DNA of 64,000 bases from Carposina sasakii (lineage: Eukaryota > Arthropoda > Insecta > Lepidoptera > Carposinidae): contig CP053167.1 of assembly GCA_014607495.2 (NCBI GenBank), positions 6,572,001 to 6,636,000 of the forward strand. The letters run 5' to 3'. Shown piece after piece: positions 1-11,452 of the stretch. Position 1 is the first letter of the stretch. Each line of letters opens with the position of its first letter. The translations under genes and the position numbers were made by a program. Under the pieces are notes generated by a model that made no database searches, was not told where the DNA came from, and saw only the letters and a list, made by a program, of their open reading frames with translations.

Positions 1-97
1 CATACAAGTAGACGTATATTTATTATTTTTGATAGGTTGCCTAACGTGGGCTATTTTCACTGCATTTCGCTTAACATACCCCTTTCGTTACTCCCTG
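1..97 (-). mobile_element. MITE-A, one half (window-edge truncated)
   Basis: This matches the right half of the complete copy at 61934-62193, including the terminal block with CGCTTAACATACCC and the final CCCTG followed by TA. The other half lies outside the window or is lost. Ends of this kind with TA duplications fit a Tc1/mariner-like MITE. Confidence 0.7.
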
Positions 98-454
98 TAT
101 AAAAAAGCATTAAAAAATCGTAAATTTTTATTTCACATTCGCAATTTTGGCAACCCTAGAATAGCATGGCGTTAAGGCCACTGTACACCTTCCTAATTAG
201 TGCCGAGGTGTTGGCACGCCTGTACCTACTGCATTCTGGAACGTGTAACCGAACCCTTTGTTTATTAGTTTTGTTTCTCCCGTGCTCGTGTGGGCGTAGC
301 TTTATTTTAGGATACCTGTAATTAGTGTTTACTGTTTAATCGTATGGGAAAATATCTGGAAGTTTTGTGTAAGAAAATACAAAGATATCTCCTATTCACC
401 GTGGAAACAATCCTGCTGGTTCCATCGCTGATTATGAAAACGTTATATGTCTTT
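98..454. other. Unassigned AT-rich DNA
   Basis: No coding signature, repeat partner within the window or RNA gene was recognised. Confidence 0.5.
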
Positions 455-629
455 ATTTCCATTGAGGGGTCGCCCATCGCCGGGTCCTATACCTTCCGCT
501 GACCCTCGGATCTGCCGACTCATGGTCACGAACACAAGACACTACAGTCGCAACGAGAAGATCCAAGCACCTAGCATGCAACCATAAATAGTAATTTGAA
601 CTTCCGAATAGTGACGCCTGATACAATTT
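455..629 (+). mobile_element. MITE-D copy, one end lost
   Basis: It shares the block from CCATTGAGGGGTCGCCC through GGATCTGCCGACTCATGGTC with 5303-5408 and 50972-51100. It ends in GAATAGTGACGCCTGATAC. The copy at 50972 begins with the reverse complement of that end, so the family appears to have terminal inverted repeats. Here only the right terminus is visible. The short Met-start frame across it is not a gene. Confidence 0.6.
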
Positions 630-1039
630 AATGTCTTTTTTGATATTTATAAGCATTTATTAGCCGCTTATTAGTACATAACAAAGTATACCTTATTCAC
701 TCACACCTAAATAAATAAATTACAATGACTTGAAATTAGAACGTCAACTCTCGCGCCGACGTGCGTGACGAAATTTTTTATGTTCTATTGTTTTTCAAAT
801 GACGCATTATGATTGGCGGACGGCACTATGGTAGGCGCGAACTTGGCGTTGATTGGTAGATTCCAAATGAATGCAAAATGGTAATGGCCATAAAGATTGC
901 TATGGTTTATACTTTGTTAGGCATAAATTAGTCTAAATTAGATATTTTTATATATTTTACGTTTTTAACAACATTATGCTGTGTTAATTCTCTAATTATA
1001 AAGATTACGGGTTATAAATAAATTTCGACATAATGAATT
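630..1039. other. Unassigned DNA with a CpG-containing patch
   Basis: Around 735-870 a GC-richer patch (with CGCGCCGACGTGCG) looks repeat-like but has no second copy in the window. The rest is AT-rich without recognisable content. Confidence 0.4.
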
Positions 1040-1176
1040 TATTATTGACTTGTACATCTCAACTATACCCTCAAAATTGATCAGAAGTGGCACCATGTGG
1101 TTCTATCGGCCCTTGGTGCACTGCCTACCCCGTAAGGGATAATGGCGTGATTATATGTATGTATTGAATTGAGGGT
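1040..1176 (+). repeat. Repeat family S copy
   Basis: The core ACATCTCAACTATACCCTCA and the end GTAAGGGATAATGGCGTGAT recur nearly unchanged at 42838-42930 and 47966-48095. With three copies in one window it is dispersed. No coding capacity or ends were recognised, so the class is open. Confidence 0.65.
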
Positions 1177-1186
1177 GTTAGATCCT

Positions 1187-1405
1187 GTGCTGTGTGAATA
1201 TTTTGTTGATGCGGGGTTTCATTAGAATACATCAGCTGTATCTGCTTGCTCCCATGCGTATTAGTCGACTAAAGAACTCAGAGGCGTTCTCAAGTGATGA
1301 GCCAAGCAATCAGAAGTCACTGATTTTTAACATCCTCCCCCGTTGCGCTGAACATGGCTGTAGTCTCTGTGCATGTCTCTGGTCTAATAAAGTAATAATA
1401 AATTA
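1187..1405 (-). repeat. Dispersed repeat R1 copy
   Basis: It belongs to the commonest dispersed family here: ...GCGGGGTTTCATTAGAATAC, ATCAGCTG, GTCGACTAA(G)GAACTCAG, then a block ending near CATGGCTGTAG. Related copies occur on both strands at about 15 places, for example 22130, 33485, 40606, 48955 and 49890. The short open frame is incidental. A SINE or MITE origin is possible but unproven. Confidence 0.6.
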
Positions 1406-2556
1406 ATTGTAGGTATCTTATAAATTTTTTCTTTCTTTCTTTCTTTTTGAGCAAATAAATAATAATTTCATTTCATAGGATCTCCTTCGTGACAGTTCTG
1501 GCTACCCTATTTAGGGAAGGGAATGTTCACACAAAAATACTACCAGAAGCCGGCCCTGCTCTTAAACTCACGCCGGACCTGGACTGCCCCTGCGTCCCAT
1601 CGAAGCTAGACGGCGAGAGCGATGCGCACGGACGTGTTCTATCTGTACTACACAAATATATATATAACTGTAAAACATGCATAAGTTTTCTAATTTCCTG
1701 TAAAATATATACTGAAAGTGAACCAGGTGTTATCATTGGGAGAAATCCTGAACAGGGAACATAGTTATATGTAGGTGTGTATCAACTCTTCCTTCTTAAA
1801 CTAGACCATTTACAGCGATTTATGCCTAACATTTAGCTTTCACAAACACCAACTTAACAGGAACTCATTAAATACATTGAAGGGAAACCTGTACATACCA
1901 TACATCATTGTTTAAAACTTACATACTCGCTCCCTGCTTCACTCGCAAATTACAAAATAATAACACGCTTGTAGTACTAAGTCGGGCACAAAAAGGAAGC
2001 TACAAGCTCAATAAGAGTGCTTAATGCGCCATTTTAAACCTTAAAGTCGAGTTGGTAGTCGTATATGACGAGTTTATAGGATGTAAGTATAGAACGTCTC
2101 GTGTATCTGTCTGTCTGGGACTGTCAATATATCATATCTACCGCTAGACATTAGCATTGCGCGGGCGCATCAGCCATCTTTTATTTAATCCGTGGGCTAG
2201 TGAGGTGATGTGGCTGCAGATATCGATTTGACGACATCGTTAGAAGTGTAAGGCCGTAAGGATTTTAATGCATGTTTTGTGTGCGCCAGTCATAGTTGCA
2301 TGTATCAGTATTGTGCTACAATGTATAATCATTATTCTACTTTTTAATACATGTGATGTTGGTGTGCCTAATCTTAATAAATAAATAAATAAATAAATAA
2401 AGTGTATTTTATCGATATTCAAGTTTTGTGTTTTGTGTCGTTTGTATAAATATTTGCAGAACAGTTTGTGTTTAAGTTTACACTTAAGTTAATTTAATCG
2501 TGTATTATTTATTTAAAAATTTCTTATAAATATTGTTAAGAAATGTAAATATTTTT
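1406..2556. other. Unassigned AT-rich DNA with simple repeats
   Basis: It contains a short CTTT tract (about 1430-1446) and an AATA tetranucleotide tract (2379-2402). The open frames at 1489-1764 (plus) and 1527-1736 (minus) overlap each other and have no recognisable protein features. Confidence 0.5.
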
Positions 2557-2731
2557 CACCCGAGTGAGACTTGAGACTCACGACCTTTCGCATATCGTGC
2601 TTTGCGCTAACCAACTGAGCTACCGGGTCAATTAACTCGGATGATGAATTTGACCATCTTTTTTAAACTTTTTTTATTTTAACGTTATTTTTTCATCCCG
2701 ATAGCTATACACTAGCCAAATCTCGATAAAA
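2557..2731 (-). mobile_element. SINE-A, tRNA-like module with conserved leader
   Basis: Read on the minus strand it has TTGACCCGGTAGCTCAGTTG (A-box-like) and, about 35 bases on, a degenerate B-box before CTCACTCGGGTG. About 100 bases of leader upstream of the tRNA-like part (with AACGTTATTTTTTCATCCC on the plus strand) are shared with 27274-27445 and 33005-33155. It is a repeat and not a functional tRNA gene: the acceptor pairing is imperfect and the copies diverge. Confidence 0.75.
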
Positions 2732-5039
2732 AAGCTGAATACAATGTTTAATGATGAAACGACCAACCATATCCTAGCGGATAATATTAAAATGTGTAAC
2801 TAATATCATAAAAAATACCTAAGCACTTTCTGAATTAATACAAAAATTTCATTTATTTTCATTAGAGATTTGCAACAATAAATTTGCAATAATAATATTA
2901 CAGAATAATTATCGTGTTTTTCTAATATAACTTACTTAATATAATTAATATTAATACTTAGGTACATTAAAAATATAAGCTATCAATATATACTAAAAAT
3001 ATTCAGAAAATACCGGTAGACACAATTTACGATCACATTGACACTAAATAAATATCAACACCTCGCCAATTTGCCAAACGGGCGCTCGCTATCTATCGAT
3101 GCTATCGACTCGATAAATCAAGATATGTATATCGATACGAGCACCGCACTATTCTCCAGCACGTGAGAATACTATGTGAGAAATTATAAGCGCTATTTGA
3201 TATATCGTATGTGATTGAGCAATTCGACATTTCAGTGCTTAGCAGACATATGGGTAATAATCATTTTTTCGGCAGTCAATGTTGCCAGTAATAAATAATG
3301 CCTTTTTATACGCATAATTAACTTTTTTTTATAATGAATCACCATTAAGGTTCTAATGTTGTTAATCATTACCGTGAGAAGTTGGTAGTTGCTACTAAAT
3401 AATTTTTCTGTTAAAATTTGTAATATGATATTTTTATAACAGTCGTAATCTTGTTTGTTTGTATGTAAATATTAATTTATGGTATTTTAGATGAATTCAT
3501 GTAATTTATCAGCCTTATCTATGGTTGTACATCAGCTTACTAATAAACACTGAATTAACGTGTATATAATTAATAAATTATTTTAAGTTTATGTTACAAA
3601 GGTTAATAAAGAAAGTAGACACGAAAAAATATTATAACAATAACAAATTTAGTTATGGCCCATGATAACTTTTGGAAATAAAATAATTGCAGTATCGATC
3701 GGAATTAAAAATAAGACACCTCAAACAAAAGCAGTTATAAAAAACAATAACGAAAAGTGACTAAAATAACCGCTAACCGCTATAGTAATCCATAAAATAA
3801 TTATTTCATAAAATTAAGCGGCAATCATAGGCTACGGTGTGTTACCGACGTTTTCCTATGAAAAGATGGCGTCCAGTGTTAGCTATCATAGTTCGCGAAA
3901 AGCTTAATTAGCGAAAAATTAAACGTAGAGTTTTCTAAAAAGTTTAATAATAATAGATTTATTTCTATCTTAGCTTCTCTGTTCTCTCGACATTTACACG
4001 GGATACTTAAAGCGTTAATAAAACAAAAAAATATATACAAATAACAAATATAAATGCCAATAATAAGTACTAGTGGACGCCAGTGATTCCATGCGCACAG
4101 AAACACAGCAGTAAAAATACAGAATGTTGAAAAATACCGAACCGAAATTAATTTTTTTACACTGGTAGTCTAGCGCCTGAGAAAGGACATACGAGTTGGT
4201 TATTGATCATACTTACAAGTAATATTAAATTAAGCACTGACAAACAATTTTATTATTATAACTAATAATAACTTTACTATTATAAGCTCAGTTACTAGTC
4301 CTCGTTACTAGTCGCTCGCCTACAGTTATCTTAGTCAACCTATTGGACATCAACCTTAAATTCATTTTAATAGCTTTTGCATCTCACTATAATGTTAGTA
4401 TTAATTACAGGTTAGATAGCGTAGTTTATTGGAAGAGACAGGACCGGTTAACGGTTTATTTTGAGATGCACTGGGAGCTTAAGATGGTCATTGACGGTCT
4501 TTAATACTGTTAGGTCACTCTGCCATTATACCATAATCAAGTCATTCGATAATATGCTGGTAGGAAGTACCTTCCTACAGGGTTAGCATGAAGCTACTTC
4601 ACTGATAAGAGCGTTATTTTAGTGTAGTGTTTACTTGAACTGCCATCGTATTTATCCATAGGAAGAAACTGGCTACTGTAATACAGGTGTTATACACTTA
4701 GCACAGTTGCCAGGGATCACCTACTTTCTTCTTGTTTCATTGTTTTGTGTTTTCATGTAAAACGCTGTGCAATATTATATATACTCTAAATTATTATTTT
4801 AGCATGTACTGTATTGTCCTCTAATTCTTATCTCAAAATAAAATATTATTATTAAATATTATTATTGACAAAAAAAAAAGAAGCTGTCTACGCGCCGCCC
4901 TGTAGCGCTATCGACTATAGACTTGCAAGCAAAATACATATCTACATATATGAGATTTGACAGTGTGATGATAGCGTTACGAACTATCGAGAGATTCGTG
5001 CTTGCCCCTGGATGGTGAAATCGGGAGATCGAGACGTAG
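2732..5039. other. Unassigned AT-rich DNA
   Basis: Long AT-rich stretch with no recognised gene or repeat partner. The minus-strand open frame at 3879-4106 is hydrophobic and AT-driven, and looks incidental. Confidence 0.5.
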
Positions 5040-5086
5040 GCCTGAGGAGGCCTACGTCCAGCAGTAGACTGAAATTAGGCTGTTGT
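5040..5086 (+). mobile_element. RTE-type LINE/SINE-C 3' tail fragment
   Basis: GGCCTACGTCCAGCAG plus a degenerate remainder encodes the EAYVQQ end seen in the RTE reverse transcriptase at 15497. It is only the terminal stub, so it could derive from the LINE or from SINE-C, which carries the same tail. Confidence 0.6.
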
Positions 5087-5302
5087 GATTGAAGGTACCT
5101 AAATTATGCCTATCCGGATTTTGAACCCATTACCTAAGCTGGTGGTCTAAATATGAATCAAATTTCCTAATGATTAAACTTCAAATTATACCTTACTTTA
5201 TTACTTATTAGTGAGAAAGTTATAAAATTATTGACCTCATCATAGAGATCAGAAAGATCACAAATTAGAAGGTATAAATATAGTGTATAGTTTAAAAATA
5301 AT

Positions 5303-5408
5303 TAACATCGAGGGTTCGCCCACCACCGGGCCCTACACCCTCCGCTGACCCTCGGATCTGCCGACTCATGGTCACGAACACGAATAGTGACGCCTCATAC
5401 AATTAAAT
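5303..5408 (+). mobile_element. MITE-D copy, internally deleted
   Basis: It has the CGCCCACCACCGGGCCCTAC and CTCGGATCTGCCGACTCATG blocks of MITE-D. It then joins directly to GAATAGTGACGCCTCATAC, lacking about 60 bases present in the copy at 455. Confidence 0.6.
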
Positions 5409-6608
5409 ATAAAAATAATTAACCTGAAATCATATCGCCTACTTTTTTAATAATATGCGAGGCCATAATAAAGTGATACCTATTCCAACTTATATTGTTA
5501 ATGCGAAAGTAAGTTTGTTTATATATTACCTCTTCACGCTGTCTTTACCCAAACCTTCATGAAATTTTGCATGATATCAATGGTAACATATCTTTTATAC
5601 TCGTCTATATCATATAGATGTATGTATACAGCAATACGAAAATTTACCCAGGAACATCATGTTCTCCGACCCGGCATTATCTCAAGAGGTTGTCTAAGAT
5701 TCGAACCCGCGACCCTACGCTCATAGTAATCACTGACAATTCAATTTCAAACGCTATCTGATCTTGGTACCTCCAATAATTCACTAAGGAACATTCTAGC
5801 AATTAATTCTACGCAATATTAGACGCACGAAATGAATTTATCGAATAAATAATTTGCTGGCAAATATCGTTAAGCAAATTAATTTTGTTCTGGTTTGGTG
5901 TTATGTAGTTTGTTTTGAACTGTGGGTTAAGTTTGTCTCACTGTAAAAATAAACTTTCTATGGTAACAGAAGGATTAAGCGATGCATTAAAAATATATTA
6001 TACAGTTTTAAAAAAGGGGTATGTTAATAAAAAAATAAAAGTTACTATAAAATTTCAACTGTCCTATCACGAGTCACGCATAAGACACAATCACAGCCCT
6101 ACGATCTATCAACAGACAGACAGCAGTCTTAGTAATAGTCTCTGTACCCTTTGTGTACGCAACCTTAAAAAGAGATTTGAGTTCAAATTTTGCAATGATC
6201 TACCCCGGACCCCAAGTATAGAGCCATTAAACCAGAATATAGGTAAAAAGTAGGTAACATTAATTTAAAAAATCGCCTTTGACTCTTGACACCAGTTTTT
6301 CACTTCTAAGCGAGCAATTACAACAGCGCACTAATTGCGTAACGTCATAGCAATCAAATGGCCATCAAGGCATAGCCATCGACAATGTCATGGTGGTAAA
6401 GGGAACCATTTGTAACATAAGCTGGACATGCTTAAGCTGGGAATATACTTAACGTTGTGACTTACGGACAATTACGCCCATAATCATTTATCGTTGACTC
6501 AAACTTCAGTCACACTCAATCATTGAAAAATAACTTAAGTCAAAGAAATCAACTGAGTGCCCTTAAAGGAAAATGTTACCACTAGTAATAAAAGCGTTAG
6601 GATTATTA
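5409..6608. other. Unassigned DNA, one long chance open frame
   Basis: A plus-strand frame at 5915-6253 encodes 112 residues, rich in Lys, Asn and Ser, with no motif I recognise, no splice context and no relatives in the window. At 5690-5715 a minus-strand GGGTTCGAATC resembles a tRNA B-box remnant. Nothing else can be supported. Confidence 0.4.
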
Positions 6609-6610
6609 TA

Positions 6611-7052
6611 CAGGATGTTTTTTGGTCGTCAACGTTCCATGGAAGCATACCTGGGAAGTTTCTGGTTCCCAAGATATTAGGGTCCAAAGTTGAGTAAATA
6701 GACTGCGTTTTTCTGCATAAATGCACATAGATGCGCGTAGCAAGATTTTTTCACGAGAAATAATTAATATCTGTCTATGATAAAACTAGCATAAACACTG
6801 GACACTATAAATTTCACTATAAATGGCACGGAATGCAGAGGTCGTGCTTCGATTCCCACTCGGGTGAAGAATTTTTTCCATTTCTTTATTAATCATTTTA
6901 TACTATAGATTTTGCCCGATCAAGTAATTTAAAAAAAAAATCCAAAAAATTTACATCGTTTTCCAGCATTTTTTGCCATAAACTTACTTTACTCGTATTT
7001 GATGTACAGAGTACGTATCCTTCGTTCAGGGTGGCAAAGAAAAAACATCCTG
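6611..7052 (+). mobile_element. MITE-B with a nested SINE-A fragment
   Basis: Terminal inverted repeats CAGGATGTTTTTT and AAAAAACATCCTG are flanked by TA on both sides, typical of Tc1/mariner-derived MITEs. Internal landmarks GGTCGTCAACGTTCC and AGAGTACGTA recur in the copies at 26537, 36959, 45272 and 46321. The element is longer than its relatives because another repeat lies inside at 6815-6901. Confidence 0.8.
6815..6901 (+). mobile_element. SINE-A 3' fragment inserted in MITE-B
   Basis: It contains the B-box-like end GATTCCCACTCGGGTGAAGA. It is bracketed by imperfect duplications of the MITE sequence (ACTATAAATTT on the left, ACTATAGATTT on the right), which supports a retroposition event into MITE-B. 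Confidence 0.65.
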
Positions 7053-7074
7053 TATAGTAGGTATCTGTAGAGGG

Positions 7075-7135
7075 ATGAATGGGAGAAGAGGACATATTGC
7101 GTCAACCCCAAATGAATGGGGATGGAAGATGATGA
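7075..7135 (+). mobile_element. Short LINE-like 3' end with GAT repeats
   Basis: CCAAATGAATGGGGATGGAA followed by GATGATGATGA resembles the 3' termini of RTE-type elements in this window, which end in GAT repeats. It is too short to classify firmly. Confidence 0.35.
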
Positions 7136-7560
7136 TGACGAACTAAATTTGAAAAAGGAAAATTTTAAAGAACAACATTGGTAAAGGAACAGCAAATAAA
7201 ATTCAAAAACATAACCCGTCAGTCACCGATTACATTACTCACTCGTCCGATAGTATAAAATTCGCCTAAATCTGCGTAAAATAATTACAACGTCGCTGTG
7301 TCGGATGCAGTGAGATGCGCCGCATCAGTCACGGCCTCACTGCCAAGCTAGTTTGTAATGCGCATTTGTAGTGTAAATATATGTACTGGTAAAAATGATT
7401 TACATTGCCGTTTGTTTGGTTAAGGTGGTATGATAGCATTTTTTTTTTTCAACTATCGGCCAAGTAAGAGTCGCACGTGCACATGATGCGTTCCCTCTCC
7501 TCGAGGAATCTCCTCGTCCCATGGTGTTCCGCGGTTATATTCTTTATTTTTTTTTTTAAT

Positions 7561-7790
7561 ATTCACACACTACACAACACATTAACCTAGTCCCACACTA
7601 AGATCCCTAAGGTCTTGTGTCGTGGGTACTACGTAACGGTATATAAATACATAGATAAGTATAGAAACATCCATGACTCGGAAACAAACATCAATATTCT
7701 ACATATCAATGTTTGCACCTACCGGGATTCGAACCCAGGACCTATGGCGTCGTAGGCAGGGTCACTACCTACTAGACCAATCGGCCGTCA
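7561..7790 (-). mobile_element. SINE-B, full-length tRNA-derived
   Basis: On the minus strand the head reads GACGGCCGATTGGTCTAGTA (A-box region) and then GGTTCGAATCCCGGTAGGTG (B-box), about 75 bases overall like a tRNA. A body and tail follow, with ACCCACGACACAAGACCTTA and TGTGTAGTGTGTGAATATT. The same body is at 56446-56632, and diverged heads occur at 25881, 31041 and 48868. The tail marks it as a SINE and not a tRNA gene. Confidence 0.85.
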
Positions 7791-9235
7791 AAAGAACGTA
7801 TGAAATTACGCATATAATGTAGTCCTCCCCATAGTTACTAGCGCTATTATCCAAAGCTATAAATTGGTGAAACGCTCTCTACTTCATAAATCAATCCTAT
7901 CCCGAGCTTCATAGATCTTTGATCAGAAATTTTCCCCATCGCAAACACAAACAATGTACAATGCACAGGTAATGCCAACAATTTGGTGCACAATGTTGCA
8001 ATTATAAGCGCATGTGCACTGAATGCACGGGACGCATGCACCTGTGCTGTTTTGCACGCGATGTAAACTTAAGGGGAGTGCAGACGATCCAATTACGCTT
8101 CTGATTTTTAGGTTGCTTCTGAGATTTTAATAAAATAAAGCCGATTGCAGGATTAATGTAGAAGTAACGAGGTCGACTTCAATTTTTTATGAAATACCTC
8201 AAATCTTTACTTCCGACATTTTAGGTAGAGTAGAGAGATGTCGATCATCTATTCTTTAATGCTTGTATATTGCCTCCACAATAAAGATAATCCTGTTTAG
8301 AAAGGATACTCATTATGTCCAGAACCCGTCCGTATAAAAATAGTTATGGAGGTCGGAGTACTCTGAGCAATATCACTTAATGTTAACAGGATCAGAACAA
8401 AATCATCATTACATGGGTACCGTAAATGTTCACATCTTTCCACCTTCCAAATCATACCTTTATCGCACACTTGCAACAAAAGTGGCTACAAATTAAACCC
8501 TAATTACACCTTCCTACACAATCGATTGCTTAAAAAAGCGATCAGCAATCTACAGTCGCATAATTTTTTATTTGCATATTTTGGCCAAGAATGTGAACGC
8601 GCCTTAAGGTTCACTGTACGTATGTGATTACCCGCGAACGGCCGTTTAACTGATTCCATTTTTAAAACCCGACGTTCCTGTTTCAAAAAGTTGCGCCATT
8701 ATTCCCACTTCTTCCTCATTTTGAATTTGGAGCGGACAATGGCAATACCTTAGCGGGTTTCTTTGTTTCCTGCTGGTAAGTAGTTTTAGGAGGGACGAAA
8801 GTATGAGATATGTACATAAAAGTATAGTTACACACATTATCCTCCATAGAGGTTGGGCAGAAGTGTGCAATTTACACAACCAGTTTTCACAATTTAGCCT
8901 ATTAAGTCCCACGTTTTCGGGCACTAATACAACAATCTAGCTACCAGTAACGAATGTTATGGCAGATGTAACCATGTCATTATAAGATAAGACAGTATAA
9001 GTTTTTTTTTTAATATAACTGAAATAAAAGAATATAAAGTCTGTATAGACGGGATTTATAACGAGCAGATGAACCAATGTGCTAACGGTAATAAGATTTA
9101 CATAGCGCACGGTTTTATAGTGTAAAATAATAAAATAAAAGATATTCGCAGCGATAATTAAGGACATAAAAAGGAATAGTCTTCATTAATTTGATTACAA
9201 TTATGGAATCAAACTAGGTACTTATAATTACATAA
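7791..9235. other. Unassigned DNA
   Basis: No repeat partner or coding signature. Several overlapping minus-strand open frames (for example 8646-8924, 92 residues) have no recognisable domain or splice context. Confidence 0.45.
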
Positions 9236-9325
9236 CGGGGCGACCGGATAGGCGTAACTGGTATTGTATTGACCCTGCCGATGCTGTTGAGCTAAACGTC
9301 GCGAGTTGGAATCGCTTTAGGGACA
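9236..9325 (+). mobile_element. Degenerate tRNA-like SINE head
   Basis: GGCGACCGGATAGGCGTAAC followed by GACCCTGCCGATGCTG and CGCGAGTTGGAATCGC parallels the layout of the SINE-B head, with many substitutions. Tentative. Confidence 0.35.
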
Positions 9326-9334
9326 AACATTGTT

Positions 9335-9800
9335 ATTCAGATTCAGATAATTTATTTGCATAAATATGGGTACATAATAAAGATAACATTAATGAAAATT
9401 TAGTTCCTGCATATTTTGCCATTGATTGGCATGCAAATGTTAGTGGGTTAATATAGATATTGTTATCATAAGTTAATGTTAGTAGCCAACCATCAGATAA
9501 ATAAAATAATAATAGTAAAATAAAATAAATGTCAACACTTTTTACAATTACAAATCTTTAGCCAATTTAGCAATCAAGAATTCCTCAGTCGAGTAGTAGG
9601 CACCATCAACCAAGAGCTTGTAAAGCTTATTTTTAAATATGTTAATGTCATCAGTCCTGCATATGTCACTTGGTAATTTATTAAATACTCTAGGAGCCAT
9701 ACCAAATACGCTTTTGTTATAGAGAACTGTTTTGCATAATGGCATACAAATTTTGCAATCATTACGTTTTCCTCTCAGTTTTTCAAATTGCATCAATATT
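9335..9800 (-). pseudogene. 5'-truncated Jockey/CR1-like LINE, reverse transcriptase C-terminus
   Basis: A minus-strand frame of 82 residues (9548-9796) resembles the extreme C-terminus of Jockey/CR1-clade reverse transcriptases. There is a basic stretch, a VFNKLPSDI motif (family pattern xYNxLPxxI), a K-rich NIFKNKLYKLL helix, and an AYYS...EFL ending. The catalytic reverse transcriptase and endonuclease domains are absent, as expected for a dead-on-arrival 5' truncation. About 200 bases of 3' untranslated sequence follow. They end at a short ATTCAG-type microsatellite (on the plus strand, 9335-9347), which fits CR1-like 3' ends. Clade assignment is by motif memory, not alignment. Confidence 0.65.
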
Positions 9801-10118
9801 TGTTAATTAGCTAGTCATGTTACCTACATATGATGTTAACCTAAATTATATTTTAAGAAAACTCATTATTACTCTTAAACATTTTGTACAAAGAAATCTA
9901 ATCTTCCAATAAACCAAGTTTCATAAGAGGGTAGTTTCACCCTATTTATCTACAAGTTAGTGTAGCATGCCGTACCTCAAACTGCACAAAATCAGGCCAT
10001 CCCTGTCATGCAATTCGTCTGTCACCGCAAAGCCCGGTAGCCAAACGAATTTGGAGGAACGAAGAAATAAAAATGGCCCTTTTTACCCCTTCAGTGGCTA
10101 ATTGGGGAATTTGGGTTC
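9801..10118. other. Unassigned flank of the hAT element
   Basis: No recognised content. It ends in the left copy of the GAGCTAAT target duplication (10119-10126). Confidence 0.5.
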
Positions 10119-10139
10119 GAGCTAATAGTGTTGCCCAAA

Positions 10140-10300
10140 ATTCAGTCTTGGTCTTGCCAGTCTGGTCTTGTTCTTGCGTTTTTTGCAAGACCAAGACCAA
10201 GAACAAGACCGCGTATTTTTAGCAAGACCAAGACCAAGACTGACCGTGCAAGACTTGAGCAAAACAAGACTAGCCTGCAAGACTCTTGCGTCTTGCAGCT
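10140..10300. repeat. Left subterminal CAAGAC array of the hAT element
   Basis: Repeated CAAGAC units occur in both orientations (GTCTTG near 10147-10180, then CAAGACCAAGACCAAG near 10189-10290). Subterminal short repeats in hAT elements are known transposase-binding sites. That role is inferred here. Confidence 0.75.
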
Positions 10301-11202
10301 AGGACTTAGCGCTATTTTCACGGAGTAGTTAGGTGTAAACAGTTTCGGTGTATAGGTAGGTACGCTTAGGAATTCTATGAGACGCAAAAAACTGTATCAA
10401 AGAATATGAAAAACTGGACCTATGCGCATTACGACTAATACCATAAACATAGCGAATAAAAAAATATCTATTAAAATCAAACTGAGTGCATGCATAGTTA
10501 TGTTTTTAAACCATCGGCACTTTTGATAATGCGGCATCAAAGGTTTTGTACTTACTTCTCAAAGAAATTTGCCGCTTTTCGGAAGTACATGGTTATGAAC
10601 TTATGATACACCGCCGGCGGCTTCTTTTTGAAATCTAAAACAATCGTTGCCGCCACGCCGAAATCATAACTTTGACTATTTGATTGCCGCCATAGGGCGT
10701 AGGTATACTCATGCAAAATAATTTCGAATTTTAAGAGTACCTACAGGTGTTCCAAAGAATAAATAAGTTTCAGAGTGCTTAGAATGAAATGAATACATTA
10801 TACTGATCACGCAAGTAGTATTATGATTAGGATAAAATGTTAAGGATAGGTAGTAGATATCATAATAATTCATTCTAGTAAGTATATATTATAATATTGA
10901 TTACTTATATGGTTTTTAAACTAATTACTTAGGTACTATTATTGTACATTTAGTCATTATATTTCTTAAGTTTTTTACAAGAAAAAATAGCAAAAAAGTG
11001 TTTCAAATATCACCCGTTTTTGATAAATATTGTAGCCACTTTTTAAATATACTTGAACGTGTAAAAAATTCTACAAAACTAATCAAAAAATAATATAAAA
11101 GCGTAGGTACTTACCTACTATACATAAAAAGCCTGCGATAAGAGTTTTGTATTATTTACCATCCCGAATATCTCTGAGAGAGATGATGAGAGTAAGTATT
11201 TA

Positions 11203-11348
11203 CTAGCTGTGCCCCGCGACTTATTTCGTCCACGAGGAATAGTAACTTTGGAGGTATAGTGACGTTTCAGGATTCTTTATTTATTTTAAAACTTCTGTCA
11301 TCAAACATACAAACGAACTCTCTTCAGCCTTTATAATATTAGTATAGA
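11203..11348 (-). mobile_element. Helitron-like fragment nested in the hAT element
   Basis: On the minus strand the end reads ...GTCGCGGGGCACAGCTAG, the CTAG-type Helitron 3' terminus, preceded by a GC-rich stem region. The other end (AATATTAGTATAG) resembles the 5' side of related lepidopteran elements. There is no coding capacity. Confidence 0.55.
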
Positions 11349-11452
11349 TGTACGCCAAAACATTCACTTATATGTAGAGAATAGTGATTGGCACTAATTC
11401 CTTACATATATTTTATTCACGGCGTCGCGTCTGTACAAGTAGGTAATATTTA

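Noticed and set aside
5915..6253. 112-residue protein
   Set aside because: No motif, no splice or promoter context and low-complexity AT-driven composition. Kept only as an unassigned frame.
7715..7790. tRNA gene on the minus strand
   Set aside because: Very tRNA-like, but followed by the SINE-B body shared with 56446-56632. No evidence of a functional tRNA.
8646..8924. 92-residue minus-strand gene
   Set aside because: Partly hydrophobic frame without relatives, splice sites or family signature. Overlapping frames on the same strand suggest chance.
10128..10387. Repetitive R/T/K-rich proteins on both strands
   Set aside because: They are translations of the CAAGAC hexamer array at the hAT end.
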